This document shows positions 1 through 10,600 of a stretch of 64,000 nucleotides of DNA, in pieces. Under the pieces are notes generated by a model, which was given only the letters and a program-made list of their open reading frames with translations, had not been told where the DNA came from and did not search any database. How positions within the stretch are numbered: position 1 is the first letter of the stretch; every line of letters begins with the position of its first letter. Origin of the DNA: Gordius sp. MW1 (taxonomy: Eukaryota > Nematomorpha > Gordioida > Gordea > Gordiidae); contig OZ038529.1 of NCBI GenBank assembly GCA_964036665.1, positions 18,174,060 to 18,238,059 of the forward strand, written 5' to 3'. A program made the translations under genes and the position numbers.

Positions 1-1831
1 TTCCCCTCCCCCGAGAAAAACTGACTGTTAAATATATTCCCGGTCGCAATTGAAAAATCCCAAATAGTTGTACAATCATTATTCCCCGTATTCCCTTTCT
101 TATTACGCCAAATATACCCCGATCGTAGACTTATGATATTATCAGCGACATGTGTGTATAAGTTGAAACAATAAAGCAATATTTAAAGTGTAGTTGGTAG
201 TTGTCAAACAGTCGTCACCCATAGTACTTTTCCCGTTCAGATCAAAAGGCCAGAACAGTAGTAACCCCTCGTTTCCTGTTAAGTGAATTTCCTGTCTAGG
301 CGAACTTAACAGCAACTTTATCACAACCCAATTCAAATGCAACATAGAGATTGGGATATAAAAATTTAAATACTAAAAACTTATAGACATTATTCATATC
401 GCTGTTTATTTTCTCTTTACAAAAATATAGATAACGCTGTATATCCCCTATATTTTCACTTTCCATTTTTTGGTTATATTTTTTCACTATTTAATTAATA
501 TATTATATTTATTTGTGTTTACAGGAACTACTGGTGCAACAAATTACTACCACACAACAATGGTAACCTCCAATTCGGGGGGGGGGGCACTTTTTTTTTT
601 ACTAATTCTTAGGATACTCCCTTTAATACCGGCGCCTATGTAATTTTGATTAAAATAATGCATCGGTGTTTTGGGCACAATTTTGTCCTACCAATACCAC
701 GCTGGAAATAACATAATCGAGGTGCAACAATCAACTATTTTAACCTCTTAAAACTAACCTCGGGCAAGTGTCGGAAAGCTGTGAGCAAGCTGCCACTACC
801 TGGTTGCTATTGCGATGAAAACCTCGACGCCTCCTACACTCTTACAATCAACGATTGCAATGTCTGCCGACCACTCACATTATAAACTGCTCCTTATGGC
901 CGTAAAACAATTCAACGTAATCACAACAACATTAATACCTACATAGCCTCTTTTAATGGGCAAGGACTTAGGTAACTAAGGCAACAGATGCATGACACAA
1001 ATCGAACAACATTTCATCGGACGGTTGCTCTGACATCTATTACCATCAACATTCTCACCTGAACCTTTTAAGCTGTTGGCCTATTGTGATTCCAATTTGT
1101 ATATAAAATCATCGCACATATCTATTTATACATTGGATAAACTATCATACATATCAACACCCTGCTTAACTATCACTCGACCATAATCACTGACAATCAG
1201 GCATGCTATGAGGGCTGGAAAAGATAAAAAGATATTTTAATACACTGCCACCTCCCTGATATCGTGCAGCAACAACACCGTACCTAAAGCAAACAAACTA
1301 TCTCTTTCTTTACTATCGTCAACCACAATTGATTCCATTCCACTCATCACCAAGTCTGATCGCTAAGTTCACTAGATTTGTTTGAAATTATTTATAACAC
1401 TCCGTTTAGACGCGGGGTGATATTTGGTGCGTTGACAATTCTATGTAATACAATAACAACCTGATAATAAACTCAGACAATTTAATATTATGGCGGTTAA
1501 ATATATCTTCGAAAATTGCAATAAATCCATTTTATCATATATTATATATGGAATCTATCCCTATTGATCCTGCATTCCAAATACGTATTTGTATATCCCT
1601 CAAATGATCTGCTATCATCATCACTACTAATCAAAGCAAACTGAATCCTCTACTAATTTACCTGGAAACTCTTCAAAAACTCTTCACAAACACACAAATA
1701 ATGAAAACAATCAACCCAATTAATTACATCACAACTTACTATTCAAAGCATACTGAATCCTCCATTTAGTAACCTCAAAACCCTTCACTGTCAGTATTTC
1801 AATTATTTATACATTTCTTATCACTACTTTA
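1..1831. other. No gene recognised; probable upstream part of LINE or flank
   Basis: I see no convincing reading frame or RNA gene here. There is a G homopolymer followed by a T run near 578-600. From about 700 on, the + strand becomes C-rich with short repeated phrases, for example the pair around 1630-1660 and 1740-1765 that both contain a GAATCCTC core. That composition resembles the LINE ORF downstream, so part of this stretch may be its long 5' region. I cannot place its 5' end. Confidence 0.4.
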
Positions 1832-2353
1832 TTAACTTCCATATTTTTAAAATTTTTGTTTTGTTTAATCAACACATATTTAGACCTAAATTTAAATACC
1901 CAAACATTTAAATTATATAAATAGGAATCTTTTAACATAATTAGAACCAACCTTTACAATATGCAATCTCATATCTTTTACAAAATAATTTATCTAAACA
2001 AGGTAACATAAAATTTCTTTTAACTTCCATATTTTTTTTTTTTTTTTTTTTTTTTAATCAACACATATTTAGACCTAAAGTTAAATACCCAAACATTCAA
2101 ATTATATATATAGGAATCTTTTAACATCATTAGAACCAACCTTTTCAATATGCAATCTCATATCTTTCACAAAATAATTCATCCTAATCATGGTAACAAA
2201 AATTAGTAATTTTTTTTTTTTCTATTAAACGACACCAATGTTCCTTATTAGGCAAGTAGTAACATAATTAGAACCAACCTTTACAATATGGAATCTCATC
2301 TCTTTTACAAAATAATTTACCTAATCAAGGTAACAAAATTTTTTTTTTTTTTC
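1832..2353 (+). repeat. Tandem ~190-bp repeats upstream of LINE ORF
   Basis: Two nearly full units begin at 1832 and 2020 with the same TTAACTTCCATATTT start, followed by ATCAACACATATTTAGACC and AGAACCAACCTTTACAATAT. A third, shortened unit (about 2221-2353) repeats only the second half. Units are separated by T runs. They end about 130 bp before the LINE start codon. Tandem 5' monomers of this kind are known from several non-LTR retrotransposons, where they can carry promoter activity; that role here is inference. Confidence 0.75.
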
Positions 2354-2479
2354 TTTAAAACAACATCAATGCTCCCCCACTATATCCTTAAGATTTTCCC
2401 GTATCCTTCCTCTATAATTAATATAACTATGTCTATTTCTTATATGTAAGCTGTTACATTACTATTTCTCCATTTTGAC

Positions 2480-5290
2480 ATGCCTACCACAAATTGCCCA
2501 TCTTGCAATAAGACTTTTACACTCACTAAAGCTGGCAAATTTATCATCCATGGTCCCCGTGATAACCGTTGCCCATTATCAAACTCATTTCCCTCAAGTA
2601 CATCAACAATCTCCAGTAGCAGTTTCTTTAACAGCCACCACAACGCAACCCCTGAGCACGTGCTTGCTCCTGATAAACCCCCGAAACAAAATGACTCTTC
2701 TTGGGCTAGCCAAATAATAAGCCTCCAAAAACCTAACACCATCTCTAGGATTCCCAGAGGTGCTCGTGAATGTTTTAGTACTCTCCTAAACCAAATTATT
2801 ACCTCAATCATACACAACCCTGCTAATCATAAGAATTGGGAAAGCCTCTTTACCCTTAGTTTTCACACTCTAGCCATCCCCAACCCTGCTACAAAGCACC
2901 TCTCAAAAGACATTAAAGCATCAATCTTGGAATTTGATCTCCTTAATCCCTTAAAACCACCCTTGAAGCACAACCATCACCCAGTTGACAACAAAGCTAA
3001 AAGGATAGCCAACAAAATCAACAACATGGAAATCCGCTCAGCGCTTAAAATCCTGGAATCGGATGACTCAATAGCGCCAAATACCAATACCACCTTCGAC
3101 CTCCTCCTGCAAAAACACCCCGAAGGTCATCCATTACCGCCTAACCTCCTAAACGTCTCAGATATTCCCCTCATGGACTTCACTCTCCAAGAAGTAGCCG
3201 AAGCTCTTATGTCTTTCAAAAAAGACTCAGCCGGGGGCCTCGATGGTATACGACCAATTTACCTTCAGGACCTCACCAAACCTCAACTTAGCGGTTCACA
3301 TGCTCTTCTAGCCAACTTAACCAACCTTTGTAACATAATAAGGCGGGGACATTTTCCTTCTGAAATAGTTCCTCTCCTATTTGGTGGAAAACTGATTGCT
3401 TTTAAAAAACCAGATGGTTCGATCCGACCCATTGTTGTTGGATCAGTCCTCCGACGCATGGTTTCCAAAATAATAACCTCTCGAATCCGTTCACCTTTAA
3501 CGGCTTCTCTCCTCCCAAACCAACTTGGTTTTGGCGTGAAAGGAGGATGCGAGGCTGCTTCCCATGTAGCTCGAACATTTCTTGAGTCTTCTTCATCAAA
3601 TGACCTCCTGGTGAAACTCGATTTTAAAAACGCCTTTAACAGCGTAAACCGAGCAGCCTTTATTGAACCGTTCATACAACAATTTCCGGAATACCATCAG
3701 TTTCTGTTAAATAGCTATGGGAACCCAACGTATCTACTCTTTGGGGACCAAATAATCAAATCATCCCAAGGGATCCAACAAGGAGATCCTTTGGGCCCGG
3801 CCCTTTTCTGTTTGGCCATTCAAACTATCATCGATAAACTCTCCTCCCTAGGAGCCTTCTCATGCAATTTATGGTACCTTGATGACGGATTCCTGGTCGG
3901 CCCAGCCGAAGCAGTCCGGCAAATCCCACAGATCATCAATGGCTTCGCAGACAATATATCACTCAGCCTAAACACATCGAAATGTGAGATCTTCACCAAA
4001 GATCTCACAATTGACAAACTCTCCCTCCCATTCCCAGTCATATCAAGAGATGACTTTCATTACTTAGGCGCTCCCATTGGAGGCGTTAAAACAACTGAAA
4101 CATTCTTAGAGCATTTCTCCGGTTTCATCGACTCCATATCCCACACCCTGGAGCGTCTAACTCCCCACCATGCCTTTTTCCTCTTAAAAAACTTCCTCCT
4201 AATACCCAAAATTAACTATGCATTACGCGCCTCGCCCGTCTTCCTAGCCGTTAACCTACTCCACGCGATGGAAAAAAAAATTCAATTGCTAGTCGAAAGG
4301 TGCCTAAACCTTAAATTTAGCCCTCTCCAATGGCTCCAAGCCACCCTTCCCTCCAAGATTGGTGGTATAGGCATCCGACCCCCCCATCTACTCTCACTAG
4401 CAGGGTTCATTTCATCCCGTTTATCAACGGATGAGTTAATCAAGCAAATCACTCAAACCCAAGACCCGCACCTCGACAGCGCCCTTCAGGCGTGGGATGA
4501 CCTCAAACTGGATTCCGCTACTTACCCGAATGGAACCACCCAAAAGGATTGGGACTTACCACTGATAGCACGTTCCGTAGCTTACCTCACTTCGAACAAC
4601 CTATCTTTGGGAAATCTCCACTTCAATTGGGCATCCTCCGGGGGTTACGAATGGCTCGAGGCCCTACCAAGCCAAAACCTAGGGTTACACCTGTCGGGCG
4701 AGGAACTCCGAATAGCTGTAGGCCTACGCCTCGGCTGTGAAATTGTGTCCCCATTCAACTGCGACCTCTGCCGCCAACCCGTTCTTGCAAACGGCCATCA
4801 TCCTCTACACTGCCAATACAGCAAGGGGCGGCATCCCCGTCATGCCACAATAAATAAAATAATCGGACAATCTTTGAAGAAAGCCGGCTTTCCCAATACA
4901 ATAGAACCCACTGGCCTAAGCTCCACTGACGGGAAAAGACCCGATGGAGTAACAATCATCCCGTGGGCTCGTGGCCTAAACGCCTGCTGGGACTTCACTG
5001 CAGTGGACGTATTCGCCAAATCTAACGCCTCTCCCGACCTCATCTCTTCTACTGAGAGAAAGAAGGAGGATAAATACAAATACCTAAACAATATTATTTT
5101 CATACCAGTAGTAGCTACGACCCTCGGTAACTTAGGTCCCGAGGGCAGCCAATTCCTAAAACAAATTTCAAAATATATAACCTCCATTACTCACGATCCC
5201 AAAGAATACTTTTTTATCAGGCAAAAGATCACAATGGAAATCGTTAAATCCAACACGATTTCCATACACGGATCAATGCCATCCGTTTAG
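2480..5290 (+). CDS. Non-LTR retrotransposon ORF: zinc finger, reverse transcriptase, restriction-like endonuclease
   Basis: A single uninterrupted frame of 936 codons. The N-terminus has a Cys/His zinc-knuckle-like motif (CPSCNKTF, then His and Cys within about residues 6-30). The central reverse transcriptase shows the expected motifs in order: GSIRPIVVGS, NQLGFGVKGGCEA, LVKLDFKNAFNSVNR, GIQQGDPLGPALF and the catalytic YLDD near residues 465-468. Near residue 759 is CDLCRQPVLANGHHPLHC, the CCHC finger typical of R2/RLE-type elements. It is followed by KRPDG and, 15 residues later, WDFTAVD, matching the PD...D active site of restriction-like endonucleases (RLE). No apurinic-type endonuclease is present. 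The RLE architecture points to the early-branching R2/CRE/NeSL/Utopia-like LINEs; I cannot assign the clade. It would nick target DNA and prime reverse transcription there. The intact frame suggests recent insertion. Downstream 5291-5420 is probably its 3' UTR. Confidence 0.9.
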   Translation: MPTTNCPSCNKTFTLTKAGKFIIHGPRDNRCPLSNSFPSSTSTISSSSFFNSHHNATPEHVLAPDKPPKQNDSSWASQIISLQKPNTISRIPRGARECFSTLLNQIITSIIHNPANHKNWESLFTLSFHTLAIPNPATKHLSKDIKASILEFDLLNPLKPPLKHNHHPVDNKAKRIANKINNMEIRSALKILESDDSIAPNTNTTFDLLLQKHPEGHPLPPNLLNVSDIPLMDFTLQEVAEALMSFKKDSAGGLDGIRPIYLQDLTKPQLSGSHALLANLTNLCNIIRRGHFPSEIVPLLFGGKLIAFKKPDGSIRPIVVGSVLRRMVSKIITSRIRSPLTASLLPNQLGFGVKGGCEAASHVARTFLESSSSNDLLVKLDFKNAFNSVNRAAFIEPFIQQFPEYHQFLLNSYGNPTYLLFGDQIIKSSQGIQQGDPLGPALFCLAIQTIIDKLSSLGAFSCNLWYLDDGFLVGPAEAVRQIPQIINGFADNISLSLNTSKCEIFTKDLTIDKLSLPFPVISRDDFHYLGAPIGGVKTTETFLEHFSGFIDSISHTLERLTPHHAFFLLKNFLLIPKINYALRASPVFLAVNLLHAMEKKIQLLVERCLNLKFSPLQWLQATLPSKIGGIGIRPPHLLSLAGFISSRLSTDELIKQITQTQDPHLDSALQAWDDLKLDSATYPNGTTQKDWDLPLIARSVAYLTSNNLSLGNLHFNWASSGGYEWLEALPSQNLGLHLSGEELRIAVGLRLGCEIVSPFNCDLCRQPVLANGHHPLHCQYSKGRHPRHATINKIIGQSLKKAGFPNTIEPTGLSSTDGKRPDGVTIIPWARGLNACWDFTAVDVFAKSNASPDLISSTERKKEDKYKYLNNIIFIPVVATTLGNLGPEGSQFLKQISKYITSITHDPKEYFFIRQKITMEIVKSNTISIHGSMPSV

Positions 5291-7143
5291 TTATAGCGCG
5301 TTTTTATATTTTTTATTCGTGTATATCATAATTATAATTATTTGTTTCTGAATAACTAAATTGAGCAAAAATTTAATATTATCTTTGTTACAAAAGAAGT
5401 CACATGATTGTAAAAAGCAGACGATTAATTATTTTACTTTACATTCGTTTAACCACGCTTTTATTCTAACAATATCCATCATCTCCTTGCTACTTTAATT
5501 AATGATAAACTATCTAAAGGATCATCATATATTTCCGTATATCAAACAAACTATGAATCCAGCGTATAAAATTGATAATGAAACATCATAAGACTATAAT
5601 ATAGGCAATGGCAGAGGCAGGATTGCCTAAAGAGTGGGGTTTTCCATTTATGGAGAGATTATGATAAAAAATACCACTAAACATAAATTTCTTCAGATTT
5701 TTAACAAAAATACATTAATAATCCCTTTTATTACTTGAATCTTTCTAGCAAGCACGCAATATTTGCAAAAAACTCCTTTCAACTTTTCTAATATGCCAAC
5801 CAGAGGCATTACTTGAACAAGTTTAACGGGCCTGATGTGGCCCGCCTGTACGAAAAATTTAAAAACCTAGATCCGATATGGGCTAGTTAAGATTATAAAT
5901 TATCTGCCTGAGTCTAGCTAATTTTTATAAAGCACAGGTCCCGCCCAAGCTTGTTCTGAATTGTTTTCCTATATTTCTTTGTAAATGCCTTTTTTTGTTA
6001 ATATTTATACGATCCTATTGAAAATATTTTATATTAATCATGTAAAGAATTTATCAATAATTCTTGGTCTTAATTGGGTTTATTTCTTCCAACAAGCGAC
6101 CTGCTGTTTAACTTTCATTAGTAGCATTTATAGCCAGCCATAAAATTATTCAAAAATTGGAAAACTTTATGCAAGTTAAATATATTAAACAAAAATAATT
6201 TACTTTTTTAATTTCAACAATATTAAAAGATCAAAACTTTCGGGGTTTACTAATTAAAAAATCGCATATTTTACGAATAAATGCCATTTTATTCACATTC
6301 CATTCTTCTTCTTCTTTATTTGATTAGTTTCTTCCGTCTTGACCGGGTGAGTGCCGTATTACAAATCTCAATTAAAAAAATTATTTAAGTAGTTTGGCAC
6401 ATGGAGCCGTACCTTACTTATACCTAGGCTTGCCCCTGGTTACCTCAAACACGCCCAAGCTCACCCACAATGAAGCTTTACACTAGGGGGAGACCAGAGA
6501 GGTGATCATGGTAACTTTAAAAAACCCTTTCCTCTCTCCTAATTTGTAACTTTGTCCTTTACTTTAAATATGTATTCGGACTTCTTATTAGTTAAAGCGC
6601 TCATAAATATAAGATTGGTGGATTATCCTAAAGCCTTTCTGTTTCTAGTATGATTTAGAATAAATACATTTAAAAAATATAACATAATTTTAAATTACAA
6701 AAACAGGTCATATGCACATTAAGTGTTAAAAGGATTAATATACCATGGAAACAAAGATACTTTTTTAAAAGCATCTGTTTGCAGAAATATATGCTCTAAG
6801 CAATAATTTTAACATTCAAATAAATAGAACAAAATAACTCTTAAATCTATCCGAGGAAATCTAATAAGTATAATACTAAAAAATGACTTCTAACAAAGTG
6901 CATCTTTGTGAATGTTGAACAAAAATTTGTTGTTTATTACTTAAATGTTAATTTAATAAAAAGATTTGACAAAAATATGTTTCATAAAAATCTGCAATTT
7001 AAGTTCTGAACCTTCTAATGCTTAAAATATAAAGAAAATATTTACACGCAAAAAATATAAAGAGAGATAGAATCTAAGCTCTCTCTAATATAGTTTTTCT
7101 CTTATTTTTAAAAAATGAACACATAATTAGGATTGTACCTAGA
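5291..7143. other. AT-rich spacer with dispersed-repeat remnants
   Basis: No gene recognised. About 5615-6130 resembles 44450-45010: both contain a ...GCCAGGATTG / GGCAGGATTG start, then AAAGCACAGGTC and later a TTCTTCCA(A/G)CAAG stretch. This indicates two diverged copies of one dispersed repeat. Confidence 0.45.
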
Positions 7144-7452
7144 CATAGACTAATAAAACTATAGACTGCCGAACAGCTGAATTTTACTATTAAGTCCTTC
7201 AGACACCAAAATAGCTGCCATATTGTAGGAAAAATTCAACAACAGGTATATTTATGCTTCTCCACGGTGAAATATTGAAGAAAATATATAAGACTAATAA
7301 CTTAATTGATAAATCAAAAAAAAATAAGTAAATTAGAACAATAAGATTTTCTGAATTCTATTGCTTGGTTGCAATTTCCTACAAAATGGCGCTTGCTATA
7401 TTTGCTGGAAAATTATCAGCTGTTCGGCAGTCTATGGTTTTATTAATCTATG
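7144..7452. mobile_element. hAT-like MITE just upstream of MED1
   Basis: A 309-bp non-coding element with long terminal inverted repeats: the left end starts CATAGACTAATAAAAC and continues ATAGACTGCCGAACAGCTGA, and the right end is its near-perfect inverse. It is flanked by a perfect 8-bp duplication TACCTAGA (7136-7143 and 7453-7460). An 8-bp TSD is characteristic of hAT-superfamily insertions. Its right end is 74 bp from the ATG proposed for MED1, so it lies in the 5' UTR or proximal promoter. Confidence 0.88.
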
Positions 7453-7526
7453 TACCTAGACTAACATTCTTATATGGAATTGTACCAAAATGCGCCTATT
7501 TTTTGTTCACAACTGGTGAAGTTTAA

Positions 7527-7601
7527 ATGAATAAAATGAGTTTTATAAGTTGGGAAGAAATTTTAAAACTTGCCAAGGGATTTAATGTAATTGTATTAAA
7601 G
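7527..7601 (+). CDS. MED1: MED1 exon 1 (start codon)
   Basis: ATG at 7527 follows an in-frame TAA at 7524, so it is the first possible Met; a second Met lies at 7536. It encodes a short helix-like segment with [13 protein letters not shown], plausibly matching the first conserved helix of Med1. It ends AAG|GTATTT, phase 0. An additional upstream non-coding or coding exon cannot be excluded. Confidence 0.65.
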
Positions 7602-10600
7602 GTATTTTACATTATATTTAGTTCAAGCAGAATGAGATATCAAATACTAATAGAAATTTAATCAAAGAATGTTTATTTAATTTGCAGAATAATTTGGAGG
7701 GTATTATATATAATTATTAAAAGTATTTAACTAGTCACATCTGCCCAAGACATTGTGGATAAATTAGAATTATTGAGTTGGAAGGCCAATTTAAAATATA
7801 TGAATACAAATAATGGGAACACTACTGAAATATTTCTTAGTTCTGACATGTTCTATATTGAAATTCAAATTGAAATGTGCAATGGAAATATCAATACCGT
7901 AAAAATCGCACATAATAATGGTGAACCTGTGGTACATTTAATTCAGATATTTTTTTTAATTTTCAAAGTTTTCAGAAGACCTTTGGAACTGTTTGAAGTT
8001 GATTTTACACCCTTATTATTAACATTCTTTTGTTAGATCTTTAAACTTTAAAGAATTTTTAATTCATCTTAATGGAATAAATCAGTTATACCAAATTAGT
8101 TCTGACAAGTAACATAATACATGACTAAAGCATAAAGGCATTTAAAGAAGGCAAAAGGCTAAAATTTATTTAGCTTTAAACTCACTAGAAAATGATTTAT
8201 TAGAACTTTATAAATTACAAAAGTAGTCTTATTATAGTTTATGTAATAATATTATAGCACCATTACTGACATATACATGCTTGTAACAAGAGCTCCATTA
8301 GGATATGTTACTAACAGACATGGTGGTTTGCCTATGAGTTTTACCTTTTTTCTCACACCTTATGATCTTATCAATTGCAAATCTAAAAAAATCAGCAATA
8401 TAACACTTGAAAGTAAAATAAAATATTGTTTGTATTCAAACTTATATTTAAGGTTTATCTACAAATAATATTGGCCTAAAGGTTCTATTAAATATTAGAG
8501 GTGCAGACAATGTAGCAACTCACAAGTTACAAACATGTCCTGTTTTAACCCTTATTACCTCTCCTGAAGGAAAAGTGTATGACCATGACAATTTATAGCA
8601 TACTACATTTTGAAATACATTATTTAAAATCAAGCTTTTTATTTATACATAATAGGCATTATATATATTGGAGATTAAAATAAAACCTATATAATTTGCT
8701 TGTTAATAGATTACCACATTTTGCAGCTCTCAATAATCAAAATAGTAGCTTATTAAATGCGTGTTTTTGCCTGGAATTTGAAGAAACACAAGACTTCATA
8801 ATCTCTTTGCCCCTGGCTAAGAAAATCCAAATGATAACAGGTTAATCAAATAAAGTTAAATTTTACTTTGGTTACAGGCATCAATATAATAAATCATAAC
8901 AATGGATATCAAAATGATGTTTCTTTGATGAATCATTTGATTAAAGATTACTTGAAAAGGCTGGAAATTTGTGATTTAAAGAAATATTTTCAAAGATTTC
9001 ATGTGGTAACCTATTATTAATTTCTCGTTTTTGCCATAACCATGGCAATTAATGTTTCATATTTTTTTTAATATACCAAGTGAAAACATTGTTTTATTAT
9101 TTATAAAACATCTTAAAATTGATATTCTAAAAACATGTATTAAATTATAGAATTTTTATATTCATATATGTCTGTCTAAAATTTTTGCATTTGGATATAG
9201 TTTAGGGTTGCTTTTATTAGCTATACTTGCGTGATATCTTAAGCTTCAGTATATCTTATTGAAGCAATTTAATGAATTTATTGCATAACTTTAATCAGCA
9301 ATCTGCATGAAAATTACTGTGAATTTTAAATATCAAACTAAAATTAAAGGTAGTTTTAGGCTGGTATGAAATCATGTTTTTCGTTTTTCTAATTTTTTTT
9401 GTCTATTAATATGTTTGCTTGTAATTATTTGTTTCTAAAACTTGCCTGCCAAAGTTTTGAATGACATTTGTTTTCTAAGATTACTTGATGAGGTAGGAGG
9501 GAGGGGGGGGGAAGGTTCGCAAGATATTAAACAATTTTTATCAAATAATATGAGTTTTATATCTTACATTTTGTAATTAGAAAAATTTTAATAGTATTTT
9601 GGTTCTTTTTAAATTGGCAAAAAAATTTATATAACCCACCCTGGTTAAGACAATAACAATGAGCCTGCTAAATAAGTAGGCTTGCAAAGCTAACAACCGT
9701 TTAAAACTTGAAGCCTTCTATGGGAAAAAATTAAACCAGGTTCTTAATAATGGTCCTTTTAAGTTGGTCAAACAAACTCAAGTTTCACATGCTGTCAATG
9801 TGGTTGACCACCAATAATGTCTACATAATGAATATCATTTTTAAATGAATATTTTGATACGTGTAGTGCAGACCTTTGAAATATTGTCATGACTATAGCC
9901 AGAATTCCAATTAAAGATTTAAAAGGGGGCTAGAGTTTTCAAATGAAATAAGATTGCTTTTTTTCTTCTTAAAATAGATACGCATATCGTCAATGCATTA
10001 TAATCTTTTTGCTTCCATGTAGCGTGCTGCTCTGTTAATATCTTTTCATGACACCACTACCCTAGAGTTTTGGGTTGGGTTCAGTTGAGAAAGAGAGAAT
10101 TAATTACGGGTCGGGCTCAAATTGCGACATTTCAACTTTGCAGGTCTCTCGCTACCATAGACTTCCTACCTAGACTGCTCATGCATAATGTTTCATATGG
10201 TAAAAACCATTAAATCCACCATTTTGAAATTAACTATTTCCCATGTCTTTTTGCAGTGTACCCCATTGTTATACAATAAAAAATGTTCATAAATGTTTTT
10301 TTAATGCTTTAACATCACATCATCACATTTTTATTCTTATGAATTTTGTAAATGATATACATTTTAAAATGCTGTTTTTAATGTTTAACTAGTTTAATAT
10401 TTTTTATTACTTTCTCAAACATTTTAAATAACTAATTTTATTTTGCCCGACCCGAGCCCGAAACTTTTTTTTACTCGGGCCCGACAGGAGCCCGACTCCA
10501 GCCTGACTTTTTTGAAATGTAAATTTGTAAAAATCTTATTCGGAATACCCACCCGCACCTTTCATCTAACATAAAAATATTTTGTCTCCTCTAATGGCCT

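Noticed and set aside
7755-8036. 93-codon stand-alone ORF
   Set aside because: It reads through a 37-nt intron into a wrong frame; only 7755-7931 is coding, as part of MED1 exon 3.
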